Translations under genes and position numbers: made by a program
NCBI RefSeq assembly: GCF_000423345.1
Contig: NZ_AUHU01000011.1
Location: 62,001-126,000 of the forward strand
Direction of reading: 5' to 3'
From: Marinimicrobium agarilyticum DSM 16975
GTDB taxonomy: Bacteria; Pseudomonadota; Gammaproteobacteria; Pseudomonadales; Cellvibrionaceae
DNA length: 64,000 nt
In this document: piece by piece, positions 35,545 to 45,041 of the stretch
How the letters are laid out: every line of letters starts with the position of its first letter
Position numbering within the stretch: the first letter of the stretch is position 1
The notes under the pieces: generated by a model
What the model was told of the DNA's origin: nothing
The model's database searches: none
What the model saw: the letters and a program-made list of their open reading frames with translations, nothing else

Positions 35545-37584
35545 ATGACTTCCGCACCGAATAGCGCTTTTTCTACGTTAAAGATTGCCTTGGCGATACT
35601 ACTGTCAGCAATCCTGGCTTCTTGCGGGGGCTCCTCCGGAGGAGCAGATCCGCAGCCGCAAGTCGGTGAAACACCCTCTACGAATATTGACGGAGATGAC
35701 ACAGGTGACGTTGACGAAGGAGACTCTGAGGATGACGATGGGGCAGAGGAAGAGCCTCCCGAAAACGAAGAGCAGAATAACGACGAGGAAGCTTCGAAAA
35801 ATATAACGCCGACAATAGACGCCGGTAGTGACTTGAGCCCCGAGGAGGGGAGCGTTGTTCAGCTCCGTGCTACCGCAAACGATTCCGATGGCACACTGGG
35901 CCCTCTGCAGTGGCGTCAGACGGGTGGTGCTGAGGTCAGTTTTGAAGTCAATGCCACGGGAGTACTGCGATTTCTGGCACCGACTGTTTCCGAAGAACGC
36001 CTTTTAACCTTTGAGGTGCAAGTAGCAGATGATGATGGGGGCACGGCCTCCGATTCGGTTCGCGTGACGGTGATGCCTGTTAATTTGCCTCCGACTGTTG
36101 AGGCGGGGAGCGATATAACGCTCAGAGGATTGTCTGAGGTGAACCTGTTGGCTCAAGCGACGGATTCGGATGGTGAGTTATCCGCCTATCAATGGCAGCA
36201 GATCGACGGGGAAGCGGTTGATCTGGACGAAACTGCGGCAGCTCAGCTGTCCTTTCAGGCGCCTTCCACGCTTGTTGATGTGGAGCTGGCATTTGAAGTG
36301 ATAGTCACCGATAACGAAGGAGCGACTGGGCGGGATACTGTCCGAGTCACCGTTACGCCGGAAGATGCCCCTGATCTCAGCATTCATTTTCCACCGGCCA
36401 AAGGCCTGTATGAGGAAGAGACCGTAGATGTATTTGGCTCCGTTCAATCCCGCGGCTCGGCCCAAATAGAATCGGTCATGGTGAACGCGGGCAGTGGTGC
36501 TACGGAGGCGGACGTGGGCCCGGATGGGAGCTGGCGAGCCTCAGCGGTGGCTTTACCCTCAGGTGTTACTGAACTGACCATCAAAGTGACGGCGACTGAT
36601 ACCCAGGGGCTCGACCAGACAGATGAGGCTGTCCTTATGCTCGGACAAGAGACGTTGGGAGAGGGGCCCACATGGGAGGAGTCGCCTGGTCTAGCACTGG
36701 CACCTTCCGGTGACGTGGCATATTTGTTGACTTCGGGCTTTTGGCTCAGTGATACGAAACTCCTTGCTGTTGACCTTGCCACCGGAGATCGGTTGGACAC
36801 CGTGGCGGACCTTAGCGACGAGACGTTGGGCACGGTCTACGGAGCTTATACCGACATGGAGTTCGACCCGGTGGCCGGGCGGTTTTTGTTGTCGTCGGCG
36901 CCTTCGGGGGAGGATCACCTCATCATTGAGCTGGACATGGCAACGGGCATGAGATCAGTTATAACGGGCGGAGACATCGGTGATGGGCCTGCCCTTAATT
37001 TGCCGAATGACCTGATGCTGGACGGGGAGGGGCGCCTATGGGTGACGAACAATGGTGGCTCCGAGGGTGTGCCGTCGGTGATGACGGTTGACTTGGCCAC
37101 AGGTAAGCGAACCGTGGTCGTCGATGAAAGTACGGCGCCGGTCACCGTAGACGCCCCGCTAAGCGGCATTTTTGATGGTAAAACCGGGCAGTTCTATGTC
37201 TCTGAGAATATTTTCAGCGACTCTCCTATTCTCGCGTTTGATGTGACGGATGAGGTGGTCACCGGGGCCAGCTTGAGTGCGACGGACTGGTCAGTAACGC
37301 CGAAAATAGCTGAAGGTGCTGAAAGTCTGCACCTGGATGCGGCTCGTAAGCGCCTTATACTAAGGAGTCGGGGCAATGACACTATCATTGCGGTTGACCT
37401 TGCGACGGGTGAACGAACCTTGCTGGCTTCGGATGTTCTGGGCAGCTCGTCAACGATATTGGACAGTACTGAAACCGCATACGATGCGAACCGTAATCTC
37501 TTGTATATAGCCGGGGGGCGAAGCCGTGACGCTCTGGTCGTCGTGGACTTGGAAAGTGGTGATCGAGTGACTATCAGCCGCTAA
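35545..37584 (+). CDS. Surface lipoprotein with Ig/PKD-like repeats and a beta-propeller-like domain
   Basis: 679 residues. Lipobox ILASC (lipidated C27), then a Gly/Ser stretch and a very acidic linker (about 40-90). Two PKD/cadherin-like repeats follow (starting PTIDAGSDLSP near 92 and PTVEAGSDITL near 183, with LQWRQTGG/YQWQQIDG cores), then a third Ig-like domain and, from about 370, repeated VDLATGxR motifs (four or more) typical of SMP-30/NHL-type propellers. Probably an outer-membrane surface lipoprotein of adhesive or binding role; no enzymatic site recognised. AAGGA precedes the ATG. A perfect CRP-like site lies upstream. Confidence 0.8.
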   Translation: MTSAPNSAFSTLKIALAILLSAILASCGGSSGGADPQPQVGETPSTNIDGDDTGDVDEGDSEDDDGAEEEPPENEEQNNDEEASKNITPTIDAGSDLSPEEGSVVQLRATANDSDGTLGPLQWRQTGGAEVSFEVNATGVLRFLAPTVSEERLLTFEVQVADDDGGTASDSVRVTVMPVNLPPTVEAGSDITLRGLSEVNLLAQATDSDGELSAYQWQQIDGEAVDLDETAAAQLSFQAPSTLVDVELAFEVIVTDNEGATGRDTVRVTVTPEDAPDLSIHFPPAKGLYEEETVDVFGSVQSRGSAQIESVMVNAGSGATEADVGPDGSWRASAVALPSGVTELTIKVTATDTQGLDQTDEAVLMLGQETLGEGPTWEESPGLALAPSGDVAYLLTSGFWLSDTKLLAVDLATGDRLDTVADLSDETLGTVYGAYTDMEFDPVAGRFLLSSAPSGEDHLIIELDMATGMRSVITGGDIGDGPALNLPNDLMLDGEGRLWVTNNGGSEGVPSVMTVDLATGKRTVVVDESTAPVTVDAPLSGIFDGKTGQFYVSENIFSDSPILAFDVTDEVVTGASLSATDWSVTPKIAEGAESLHLDAARKRLILRSRGNDTIIAVDLATGERTLLASDVLGSSSTILDSTETAYDANRNLLYIAGGRSRDALVVVDLESGDRVTISR

Positions 37585-37607
37585 AGGCTAAAGGCTAAAG
37601 GCTAAAG
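37580..37607. repeat. GCTAAAG heptamer, four tandem copies
   Basis: Four perfect 7-bp repeats cover the stop codon of the lipoprotein gene on the plus strand and the stop codon of the convergent gene on the minus strand. A change in copy number would shift both reading-frame ends. Confidence 0.9.
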
Positions 37608-38798
37608 GGTACAGCCCAGGTCCACCCACACCAGCCGGTGGTCCGAGCTGGCCTCTCGGCTTTCAATCAGCCGATGGAGAGGCTCTTCTTTGATGGGCCA
37701 GTAGACGCCGCTGTTCTCAATGCCAAGATGCGTCGAGGGCAGCACATAGTCGGCCCGCATTCCCCAGCTCACGGTGTGAGAGGCGCTATGGGGGTCGCCG
37801 GGCCTGGCTTCCCGGCCGCCCTCGCTGGTGGGAGTGAGGGCATTGACCGCCGGGTGTGACAACAGGCCCGCTATGGCCCCGGGGCGACTGTCCCCTTCGA
37901 CCGGGGAGGCATTTAGATCGCCCAGAACGACGAAGGGCGCGTCGGCGGCGAGCCCGCCCCGCTGGCCCTGGTCATCATAGAGATAAGCGGCGTTGTTCAG
38001 GTAATCCACCCAAAAGCGGATTTCATCGTGGTTGCGCTTGCCGTTGCGATCCTCCGGCCCATCGAACACCGGTGGGGTTGGGTGGCTTGCCAGCAGGTGC
38101 AAGGTTTGCTCGTGGAGTTGAACGGGAATGCTCCAGTGCGACTTGGAGGATAGCCGGAACTGTGACCACACCGCCTCTGAATAATACGGGGTACCATCGG
38201 CGTTGAAAGGCTTTAATGCGCCGGGCATATCCTTCCATAGAAAGTGCTGAAACGTTCGGACCTTGTCGGTATCAATCGGGTAGCGGCTGAGCACCGCCAT
38301 ACCGTATTGGCCGGGGTAGTGCCCAAACCCGTAGGCGTCTTCTGGCAGAGTAATCTCACCATCGCCGTTACTGTCGAGCGGCATGGCCACTCCGGTATTG
38401 ACCGGCGCGACGAAGCGGTAAGCGTATTCGATCGGAGGCTGGCCGGCTTGAGATTGGCTTAAATAGTTTTCCTGAAACAGATCCAGCCCTGCCGAGCGCG
38501 GTTGAATCGTGTCGAACTCATTCAGCAGGAGAATGTCCGGCCGCACTCGCTGAATGATTTCCGCGATGTTGCGAATCTGGGGGTGATCACCGGCCTGCAA
38601 CCGCTGTTGAAGTACGGCGGCCGACAAGGGCTGGTCGGTGTTCTCGTCGAGGTAATTGCCCGCCTCCATACTGACGTTGAAGGTGGCCACTCGAATGGAT
38701 TCACTGCACGGGTTCATTCCGGTATTCATTTCTCGCTCTGTTGTACAGCCACTGATCAACAGCGCCGTCATTAGGGCGGCTAACCATCCCGATTTCAT
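37602..38798 (-). CDS. Endonuclease/exonuclease/phosphatase-family lipoprotein
   Basis: 398 residues from the ATG at 38798 with GGGGAG upstream. Lipobox LISGC, then the EEP fold in order: RVATFNVSME, LLLNEFD (metal-binding Glu), ASHPTPP (catalytic His region), VLGDLNASP (Asp/Asn) and SSDHRLVWVDL (terminal Asp-His). An acidic stretch DSNGDGEITLP looks like a calcium-binding loop. It should cleave phosphodiesters or phosphomonoesters outside the cytoplasm, for example extracellular nucleic acid. Divergent from an Oar-type receptor across a region with a Pho-box-like sequence. Confidence 0.87.
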   Translation of the reverse strand: MKSGWLAALMTALLISGCTTEREMNTGMNPCSESIRVATFNVSMEAGNYLDENTDQPLSAAVLQQRLQAGDHPQIRNIAEIIQRVRPDILLLNEFDTIQPRSAGLDLFQENYLSQSQAGQPPIEYAYRFVAPVNTGVAMPLDSNGDGEITLPEDAYGFGHYPGQYGMAVLSRYPIDTDKVRTFQHFLWKDMPGALKPFNADGTPYYSEAVWSQFRLSSKSHWSIPVQLHEQTLHLLASHPTPPVFDGPEDRNGKRNHDEIRFWVDYLNNAAYLYDDQGQRGGLAADAPFVVLGDLNASPVEGDSRPGAIAGLLSHPAVNALTPTSEGGREARPGDPHSASHTVSWGMRADYVLPSTHLGIENSGVYWPIKEEPLHRLIESREASSDHRLVWVDLGCTL

Positions 38799-38891
38799 CA
38801 GGCTCCCCCTATTGCGTCTAAACCGGTGACAGAATAGCGGGCACGCCGCCTCAATGCACGGACTTTTCCCTGCCATCCAATCGTAACCCAG

Positions 38892-38913
38892 TGGTCACAT
38901 TCCGGTCACTGAA
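38892..38913. promoter_or_regulatory. Candidate PhoB box between phosphoesterase and Oar genes
   Basis: TGGTCAC-ATTC-CGGTCAC-TGAA has the 7+4+7+4 direct-repeat form and 11-bp period of a PhoB box (consensus CTGTCAT repeats). A single CTGTCAC on the reverse strand near 38826 points toward the phosphoesterase gene. Confidence 0.45.
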
Positions 38914-39021
38914 TCGTCGCTTTTCAGTCTTATAGTCCCTGACCCAGACCACACGTAAAAGTGTGCCAATGACCTTGCGCCCGGAAAGGGTGCCTTATCG
39001 CAGTATTCAGGGGATTGATCT

Positions 39022-42000
39022 ATGAAGAAGGCATTGATTCGACGCTCTCTCGGCCTCGCCATCGCGACCGCCATGGGTGTTGCGACTGCGCCGGGCCTGG
39101 CCCAGCAAACCAGCTCCGCCATTCAGGGGTTTGTGACCGACGCCAGCGGCAATCCGGTGGATGATGCCCAGGTGGTGGTGACCCACACGCCCACCAACAG
39201 TCGCAACCAACTGATGACCAACGACGCGGGTCGCTTCAGTGCAGACGGTCTGCGTGTCGGGGGGCCCTACACGGTCACGATTCGCTCCGATGAAGGGGAG
39301 CGTACCCTTGAAGATCTCTATTTGACCCTGGGTGATGCCTACGCCCTTGAAGTCGTGCTTCGCTCCGTTGCCACCGAAGATATCGTGGTGGTGGGCAATA
39401 TTCTGGAGCAGGAGTTTGCCGCTGTTGGCCCCAGCTCCTCGTTCGGGGTGAGTGATCTGCGCAACGCCCCGGCGATCAACCGGGACCTCAAAGATGTGGT
39501 CCGCCTCGATCCGCGCATTTATGTGGACGAAGCCTTCGGTGACTCGATTCAGTGCGCCGGTGCCAATCCGCGCTTTAACAGCCTGACTGTCGATGGCGTT
39601 CGCATGAACGACAACTTCGGTTTGAACAGCAACGGCTACCCCACCGAGCGTATGCCTTTCCCCTACGACGCGATCGAGCAGGTTGCCGTGGAGCTGGCGC
39701 CCTTTGACGTTCAGTACGGTGGTTTCAGTGCCTGTAACATCAACGCCGTCACCAAGGCCGGCAGTAACGAGGTGCACGGCTCCGTTTTCTTCGATTACAC
39801 CGATGACTCCCTGACCGGTGACTCGCTGGAAGGCGACAAGATCGATGTGGCGCCGTTTGATGAGCAGCGCTATGGCTTCAGTGTGGGCGCGCCTTTGATT
39901 CAGGACAAGCTGTTTCTCTTTGCCGCCTACGAAAAACTGGAAGGGGTCGATACTTTCGGTCGTGGCCCGGTCGGGACCAATGTGGCCACGCCGGTGGAAG
40001 GCGTCAGCGTAGAACAGGCGAATGACATTGCGCGTATCGCCAACGAACTCTACGGCTACAACCCGGGCGGTTTCCCAACCAGTTTGCCGGTGGAGGACGA
40101 GAAATTTCTGGTGAAGCTGGACTGGAATATCAGTGAAGATCACCGCGCTGCTCTGACCTACAACTACAACGACGGTTACAGTATCGCCGAATCCGATGGC
40201 GACCCGGATGAGTTGGAGTTCTCCAACCATTATTACGAACGCGGCGCGGAGCTCACCAGCTACGTTGGGCAACTGTTTTCCGACTGGAGCGACCGCTTCT
40301 CAACTGAAGTGAAACTGGGCTACCAGGAGCTGGACAATCGCCAGCTGTCGCTGGCGGGCGTGGAATTCGGTGAGTTTCAGATCACCACCGAAAACGATCA
40401 CGACAACGATGGTAACCCCTCCGAGGCCACAGTTTACCTCGGGGCGGATGACTCCCGCCACGCCAACAAGCTCAGCTACGAAACCTTCAACCTGAAACTG
40501 GCGGGCACTTACGCGTTGGATATGCAGACCTTCACCGTCGGTTACGAGCGTGAAGAGTTCGACGTGTTCAATATGTTCATCCAGGAGTCAGAAGGCGAAT
40601 ACCGGTTCGACTCTATCGACGCCTTTGAAGCGGGCACGCCCAGCGCCATTATTTATGAAAACGCGGCGAACACCAACGTCAAGGCTGACGCCGCTGCCGA
40701 GTTCGGTTACGTCATCAACACGCTGTATGCCCAAGATGAATTCTATTTTGGCGGAAATGATCTCACCGTGGTGGCCGGTCTGCGCTATGACTGGTACGAG
40801 AGCGATGACGTTCCGGCCTGGAACCGCGACATCTACTTGACCTATGGCCTGGACAACGAACAGAACCTGGACGGCAAAGACCTGCTTCAACCGCGCCTGG
40901 GCTTTAATTGGAATGTGACCAGCGCGATGGAACTGCACGGCGGTGTAGGGCTGTACTCCGGCGGCAACCCCAACGTCTGGATTTCCAATAACTACTCCAA
41001 TGACGGCGTCACGCAGATTGAAGTTCAGGATCGTTCCGGAACCTCGGTGTTTGATATGGAATTCACTGGTGAAGGGCGTCCGGGTTATGACATTCCTCAG
41101 GATCTTTACGACCAGGTAGCGGCCGGCAACGGTCAGGCCGGGGGCGTCAATCTGATGGACCCAAACTTCAAGATCCCGTCGTCCTGGAAGTACGCCTTTG
41201 GCGGTAGCTACGATTTCGGAAACGATCTGGTACTGTCCGCCGACTTGTTGTACAGCGAGATGGAAGATGCCGCCATCATCAAGGACATCTCCCGCGTACA
41301 GACCGGCACGGCCATAGACGGACGCCCGGTTTACGGCAGCATCGACGGTCGCAGCCAAGACTTCATGCTCACCAATGTGAAAGGCGATTCAGGCAAGGCA
41401 CTGACTTTCTCCCTGGGCCTGAGCAAATACTTCGATTTCGGTCTGGAAACCGCTTTTGGTTACGCCTACAGCGATGCCGAAGACGTCAACCCCATGACCA
41501 GCTCCGTGGCCTTCTCCAACTACACCAACATCGCCGTATCCGATCCGGAAAATCCGGGTGCGGCGACCTCCAACTACAACATTCCCCACCGCTTCACAAC
41601 GAAACTCGCTTATGAAAAAGCCTTTTTCGGAGATTACCAAACCCGTATTACGCTCTTTGGCTCAGCCAACGAAGGTCGTCCCTACAGCTACGCGGTCGAT
41701 AATGGCTTCCTCTTTGGAGACTCCACTGGGTTTATTGAACGCCACCTGCTGTATGTGCCCACCGGGGTTAATGATTCAGCTGTCGTATTTGGCGACGAAT
41801 TCGATACTGACGCTTTCTTTGCCTGGGTAGATTCCGAAGGCCTTAACCGCGGCCAGATCATGGAGCGCAACGACCTGTACAGTGACTGGTGGGTCAAGTT
41901 TGACCTCAAGCTGGAACAGGAGCTGCCGGGCTTCTCCCGCGACCATCGCTCTTCGCTGTACATGGTGGTGGAGAACCTGGGCAACCTGATCAATGATGAC

Positions 42001-42171
42001 TGGGGCGTTCAGTACGAAGCCGGCTTCCCGCGGATTCAGACCGCCGTGGACGCTTCCATGGATGATCAGGGCCGCTACGTGTACGAGAGCTTCCGTGACC
42101 CCGCCGGCCCCACCCGCGAGGGCGAGCCGTCTCTGTGGGAAATCCGTCTCGGTGTTCGCTACGACTTCTGA
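39022..42171 (+). CDS. Oar-type TonB-dependent receptor with carboxypeptidase-regulatory-like domain
   Basis: 1049 residues. Signal peptide to about 27 (PGLAQ). A CarboxypepD_reg-like beta-sandwich (about 33-112, SSAIQGFVTDASGNPVDDA) is followed by a plug domain and a long barrel ending in an aromatic BAM signal (RLGVRYDF). The layout is that of OmpA-related/Oar proteins, here in the TonB receptor superfamily. Substrate unknown; paired with a divergent secreted phosphoesterase and a Pho-box-like site, so uptake of phosphorylated compounds under phosphate limitation is a hypothesis. AGGGG precedes the ATG. Confidence 0.9.
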   Translation: MKKALIRRSLGLAIATAMGVATAPGLAQQTSSAIQGFVTDASGNPVDDAQVVVTHTPTNSRNQLMTNDAGRFSADGLRVGGPYTVTIRSDEGERTLEDLYLTLGDAYALEVVLRSVATEDIVVVGNILEQEFAAVGPSSSFGVSDLRNAPAINRDLKDVVRLDPRIYVDEAFGDSIQCAGANPRFNSLTVDGVRMNDNFGLNSNGYPTERMPFPYDAIEQVAVELAPFDVQYGGFSACNINAVTKAGSNEVHGSVFFDYTDDSLTGDSLEGDKIDVAPFDEQRYGFSVGAPLIQDKLFLFAAYEKLEGVDTFGRGPVGTNVATPVEGVSVEQANDIARIANELYGYNPGGFPTSLPVEDEKFLVKLDWNISEDHRAALTYNYNDGYSIAESDGDPDELEFSNHYYERGAELTSYVGQLFSDWSDRFSTEVKLGYQELDNRQLSLAGVEFGEFQITTENDHDNDGNPSEATVYLGADDSRHANKLSYETFNLKLAGTYALDMQTFTVGYEREEFDVFNMFIQESEGEYRFDSIDAFEAGTPSAIIYENAANTNVKADAAAEFGYVINTLYAQDEFYFGGNDLTVVAGLRYDWYESDDVPAWNRDIYLTYGLDNEQNLDGKDLLQPRLGFNWNVTSAMELHGGVGLYSGGNPNVWISNNYSNDGVTQIEVQDRSGTSVFDMEFTGEGRPGYDIPQDLYDQVAAGNGQAGGVNLMDPNFKIPSSWKYAFGGSYDFGNDLVLSADLLYSEMEDAAIIKDISRVQTGTAIDGRPVYGSIDGRSQDFMLTNVKGDSGKALTFSLGLSKYFDFGLETAFGYAYSDAEDVNPMTSSVAFSNYTNIAVSDPENPGAATSNYNIPHRFTTKLAYEKAFFGDYQTRITLFGSANEGRPYSYAVDNGFLFGDSTGFIERHLLYVPTGVNDSAVVFGDEFDTDAFFAWVDSEGLNRGQIMERNDLYSDWWVKFDLKLEQELPGFSRDHRSSLYMVVENLGNLINDDWGVQYEAGFPRIQTAVDASMDDQGRYVYESFRDPAGPTREGEPSLWEIRLGVRYDF

Positions 42172-42236
42172 CGCCTGAAACCTCAAGGAACAGGGAGACT
42201 TGTATTGCGTGATGGGCTGGCGGTAAACTCCGGTTC

Positions 42237-42569
42237 ATGAAACGCGTCTCCCTGCTCCTTTTTTTAGTGCTCGTCTCGTTTGCGAACCTCGTGTTCGCGG
42301 CGGACTGGCACGAGCGTGCGTCGGGAGACGAGCTCGCGTTGGCGGCCATTTTTGAAGACGGCGAGGCGACGGAGCACTCGGAACATCCCCATCCCCCCGG
42401 CGGCAACTGTATGCACAGCCACAGCTGCCACGCCCACGCGCATTTGTTTTCTATCGATACTGACGGTTACAGCGCTATTGTCACCGAAGGTGATCGCTGG
42501 CAGGCGGTGAACCTGCCATTACCTCCCCAGCACTTTATGGCACCGGATGTGCCCCCTCCCATTGCCTGA
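42237..42569 (+). CDS. Small secreted His/Cys-rich protein preceding czcCBA
   Basis: 110 residues. Signal peptide to about 21 (LVFA), then a His/Cys-rich core (SEHPHPPGGNCMHSHSCHAH) apt to bind metals. It ends in proline-rich LPPQHFMAPDVPPPIA. No named family; placement before a heavy-metal RND operon mirrors the small gene before cusBA. A periplasmic metal-binding or accessory role is inferred. Confidence 0.7.
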   Translation: MKRVSLLLFLVLVSFANLVFAADWHERASGDELALAAIFEDGEATEHSEHPHPPGGNCMHSHSCHAHAHLFSIDTDGYSAIVTEGDRWQAVNLPLPPQHFMAPDVPPPIA

Positions 42570-42664
42570 CGTTTTCTCTGAACCCTCTCGACCGGTGATT
42601 GACTCTCGGGTGTAGCCCGCGTCGCACCGGTTTTGGCTGACATTGGAAAACAGGCAGGTTATGC

Positions 42665-44020
42665 ATGTTGCTTTCTTATATATTCCCCCCGTCGGGACGG
42701 GCGGGGTGGCTGAGCGTCTGGCTCCTGACATTGTCACTGCTCAGTATCTCCGCCAATGCCGAGCCGGCGCCGTTGTCACTGAATGAAGCGTTGGCTCGCA
42801 CACTGGAAAGCCACCCGGAGCTGGCTCAATTTCCCTATCGGCGCCGCGCCTCTGAGGCGCGGGAACTCCAGGCCGGTTTAAGGCCGAATCCGGAATTGGC
42901 CCTCGAGGTGGAAAACATTGCTGGCAGCGGTCGTTTCTCGGGCACCGGTTCCGCCGAGACGTCGCTGGTGTTGAGTCAGGTGCTTGAACTCGGTGGTAAG
43001 CGCTCGCAGCGCGAGCAGGTCGCTCGCCATAGAACCGACCTGCTCGAGCGGGAATACCAAACGGCGCGCTGGCAGGTATTGGCGGAGACGGTGCGCCGTT
43101 TCCTGCAAACAGCCCAAGCTCAGGAGCAGATTCGTCTTGCCGAGCTGTCACTGGAGCTCGCCCGCCAAAGCCGAGACACCATTCAAAGGCGTGTTCGGGC
43201 CGGCACCACCAACGACGCGTCGCTTCAGCGGGCCACCATTGCGCTTACGCGCTCGGAACTTGCGCTGGCAGGTGCCCGACAGCAGCTGACCTCCGCCCGG
43301 GTGTCGCTGGCGGCCCAGTGGGGTGAAAGCCAACCGTCGTTCGAGCGGGTCTTGGCAAGCCTTTACCAGTTGGTGTCATTGCCGGATTTCGCGCAGGTTC
43401 GTGCTCACTTGGCATCGTCACCCGAATTGACACGCTTTCTGACTGAGAAACGGCTGCGCGAGGCCGAGCTGCAACTGGCGCGCGCTCGTGGCCGACAGGA
43501 CCTGCGCGTCGGTATTGGTGTGAAACAGATGCAGGATACCGATGAGCACGCTTTTACGTTGAGCCTCTCCATGCCCATCGGCACGAGCGATCGCAACCAG
43601 GGCACCGTCGCCGCGCGACGGGCGGAGTACGAGCAACTGGCACTGGAAGAGAAAGCCGCCCGCGTTGAACTGATGGCACGCGTTCAGCGCCTCTACCAGG
43701 AATTGACGGTGTTTCGACAGACTGCCGAACAGCTCCGACTCAAGGCCTTGCCCGCTGCGCGCGACGCGCTTGAAAGTATCTCCCGCGGTTACGAGCGGGG
43801 CCTTTACACCTACCTGGAACTGGCCGAAGCGCGTCGTGAACGGCTGGCAGTGGAACGCGATATCTTGACGGCCGCGGTCAACTTTCATCAAACACTGGTC
43901 ACGCTGGAACAGCTGACCGGTACCGGTATGACCGGGCAGTGGACGCTTGAACCCGACGCGGTCAAACGCGCTGGCGGCTCCTCCGGTATCAATAATGACG
44001 AACAAGCAGGTGAATCATGA
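42665..44020 (+). CDS. czcC: CzcC-type outer-membrane factor
   Basis: 451 residues. Signal peptide to about 32 (ISANA). Two OEP repeats with long helical hairpins (LSLNEALARTLESHPELA opening; ERGLYTYLELAEARRERL near 370), as in TolC-like channels of metal RND systems. It forms the outer-membrane exit duct. Its stop overlaps the czcB start (ATGA). The only outer-membrane factor in the window, so it could also serve the CusBA pair. Confidence 0.9.
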   Translation: MLLSYIFPPSGRAGWLSVWLLTLSLLSISANAEPAPLSLNEALARTLESHPELAQFPYRRRASEARELQAGLRPNPELALEVENIAGSGRFSGTGSAETSLVLSQVLELGGKRSQREQVARHRTDLLEREYQTARWQVLAETVRRFLQTAQAQEQIRLAELSLELARQSRDTIQRRVRAGTTNDASLQRATIALTRSELALAGARQQLTSARVSLAAQWGESQPSFERVLASLYQLVSLPDFAQVRAHLASSPELTRFLTEKRLREAELQLARARGRQDLRVGIGVKQMQDTDEHAFTLSLSMPIGTSDRNQGTVAARRAEYEQLALEEKAARVELMARVQRLYQELTVFRQTAEQLRLKALPAARDALESISRGYERGLYTYLELAEARRERLAVERDILTAAVNFHQTLVTLEQLTGTGMTGQWTLEPDAVKRAGGSSGINNDEQAGES

Positions 44021-45027
44021 AGCACACACTTCCTTCTTTGAGCAGGCTGATTTGCGCCGCTCTGGTGATGGGCATGGGTTTGCCGGCGTTCGCCCAAGGC
44101 GACGCCGGGCATGCTCACGAACAAAAGGCTCAGAAAAAGCACACTGAAGCACATGCCGACAGCGGTTCCGACACGAAGCACGCAGGCCATGAGGAACACG
44201 AGAACGCCGCCACAGAGCTTGCGCTGGACGAGTTGAAAGCATTGGGGGGCGTTGTGGCAATCGCCGGACCGACAACGCTGAAGCGAACGGTCACACTTCC
44301 TGGCGAAATTCGTCTCGACAAAGAAGCGGTGGCGCACGTCAGCCCGCGCTACGCAGCGCAAATTGTTGAGGTGAATGCGCGCATTGGCGATGTTGTTGAG
44401 GCGGGCGATACCCTGGCGGTGGCGGAAAGTTCCCAGACCCTTCAGCGTTTCGAATTGAAGTCGCTGGTTGGAGGTACGGTGATTGACCGGCACGCCAGCC
44501 TCGGAGAGCAGCTGCAGCCTTCAGATGCGGCCTTCGAAATCGCTGACCTGACCCGCTTGTGGGTGGACATTGCCCTGTATCCTCGCCAGATAGGTCGCAT
44601 CAAACAGGGTCAACCGGTGCGCCTTACCACCGCCTTTGGTCCGAAGCCGGTCACTGCCACTGTCGACTATATCGCACCGCTGGTGGATGAGCAGTTGCGC
44701 ACCGGCTTGGCCCGGGTCTACCTGGACAATGAGGCGGGGCACTGGAAACCCGGTATGTTTGTGGAGGCGGAGGTTACTTTGGCGGAGTCCCCTGTTGCGG
44801 TGGCGGTGCCCCCTTCGGCCCTGATCAATTACGAGGGTGAAACCGTTGTTTTTGTTCGAGAGGGCGAGCGTTGGCACCCTCGACCGGTGACGCTGGGAGA
44901 AGAAAGCCGCGAGCAAGTTGAAATTCTCTCGGGGCTTGAAGCGGGAGAGGCGTATGTCTCCGAGGGTGGGTTTGTGGTGAAAGCGAACCTGCTTAAAAGC
45001 GAGCTTGAAGCCGGACACCACCACTAA
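44017..45027 (+). CDS. czcB: CzcB-type periplasmic adaptor
   Basis: 336 residues. Signal peptide to about 26 (GLPAFA), a His-rich mature N-terminus (HAHEQKAQKKHTEAHADSG) then barrel-sandwich and beta-barrel adaptor domains (TLPGEIRLDKEAVAHVSPRY, IDRHASLGEQL). It lacks the long alpha-hairpin of some adaptors, in line with Czc-type proteins, and ends ELEAGHHH. It couples the CzcA pump to CzcC. Overlaps czcC; czcA starts 14 bp later. Confidence 0.9.
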   Translation: MKHTLPSLSRLICAALVMGMGLPAFAQGDAGHAHEQKAQKKHTEAHADSGSDTKHAGHEEHENAATELALDELKALGGVVAIAGPTTLKRTVTLPGEIRLDKEAVAHVSPRYAAQIVEVNARIGDVVEAGDTLAVAESSQTLQRFELKSLVGGTVIDRHASLGEQLQPSDAAFEIADLTRLWVDIALYPRQIGRIKQGQPVRLTTAFGPKPVTATVDYIAPLVDEQLRTGLARVYLDNEAGHWKPGMFVEAEVTLAESPVAVAVPPSALINYEGETVVFVREGERWHPRPVTLGEESREQVEILSGLEAGEAYVSEGGFVVKANLLKSELEAGHHH

Positions 45028-45041
45028 CCCGCGGAGGACTT

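Noticed and set aside
39007-40272. Long minus-strand frame opposite the Oar receptor
   Set aside because: Antisense shadow of a confidently identified gene with a ribosome-binding site and signal peptide.
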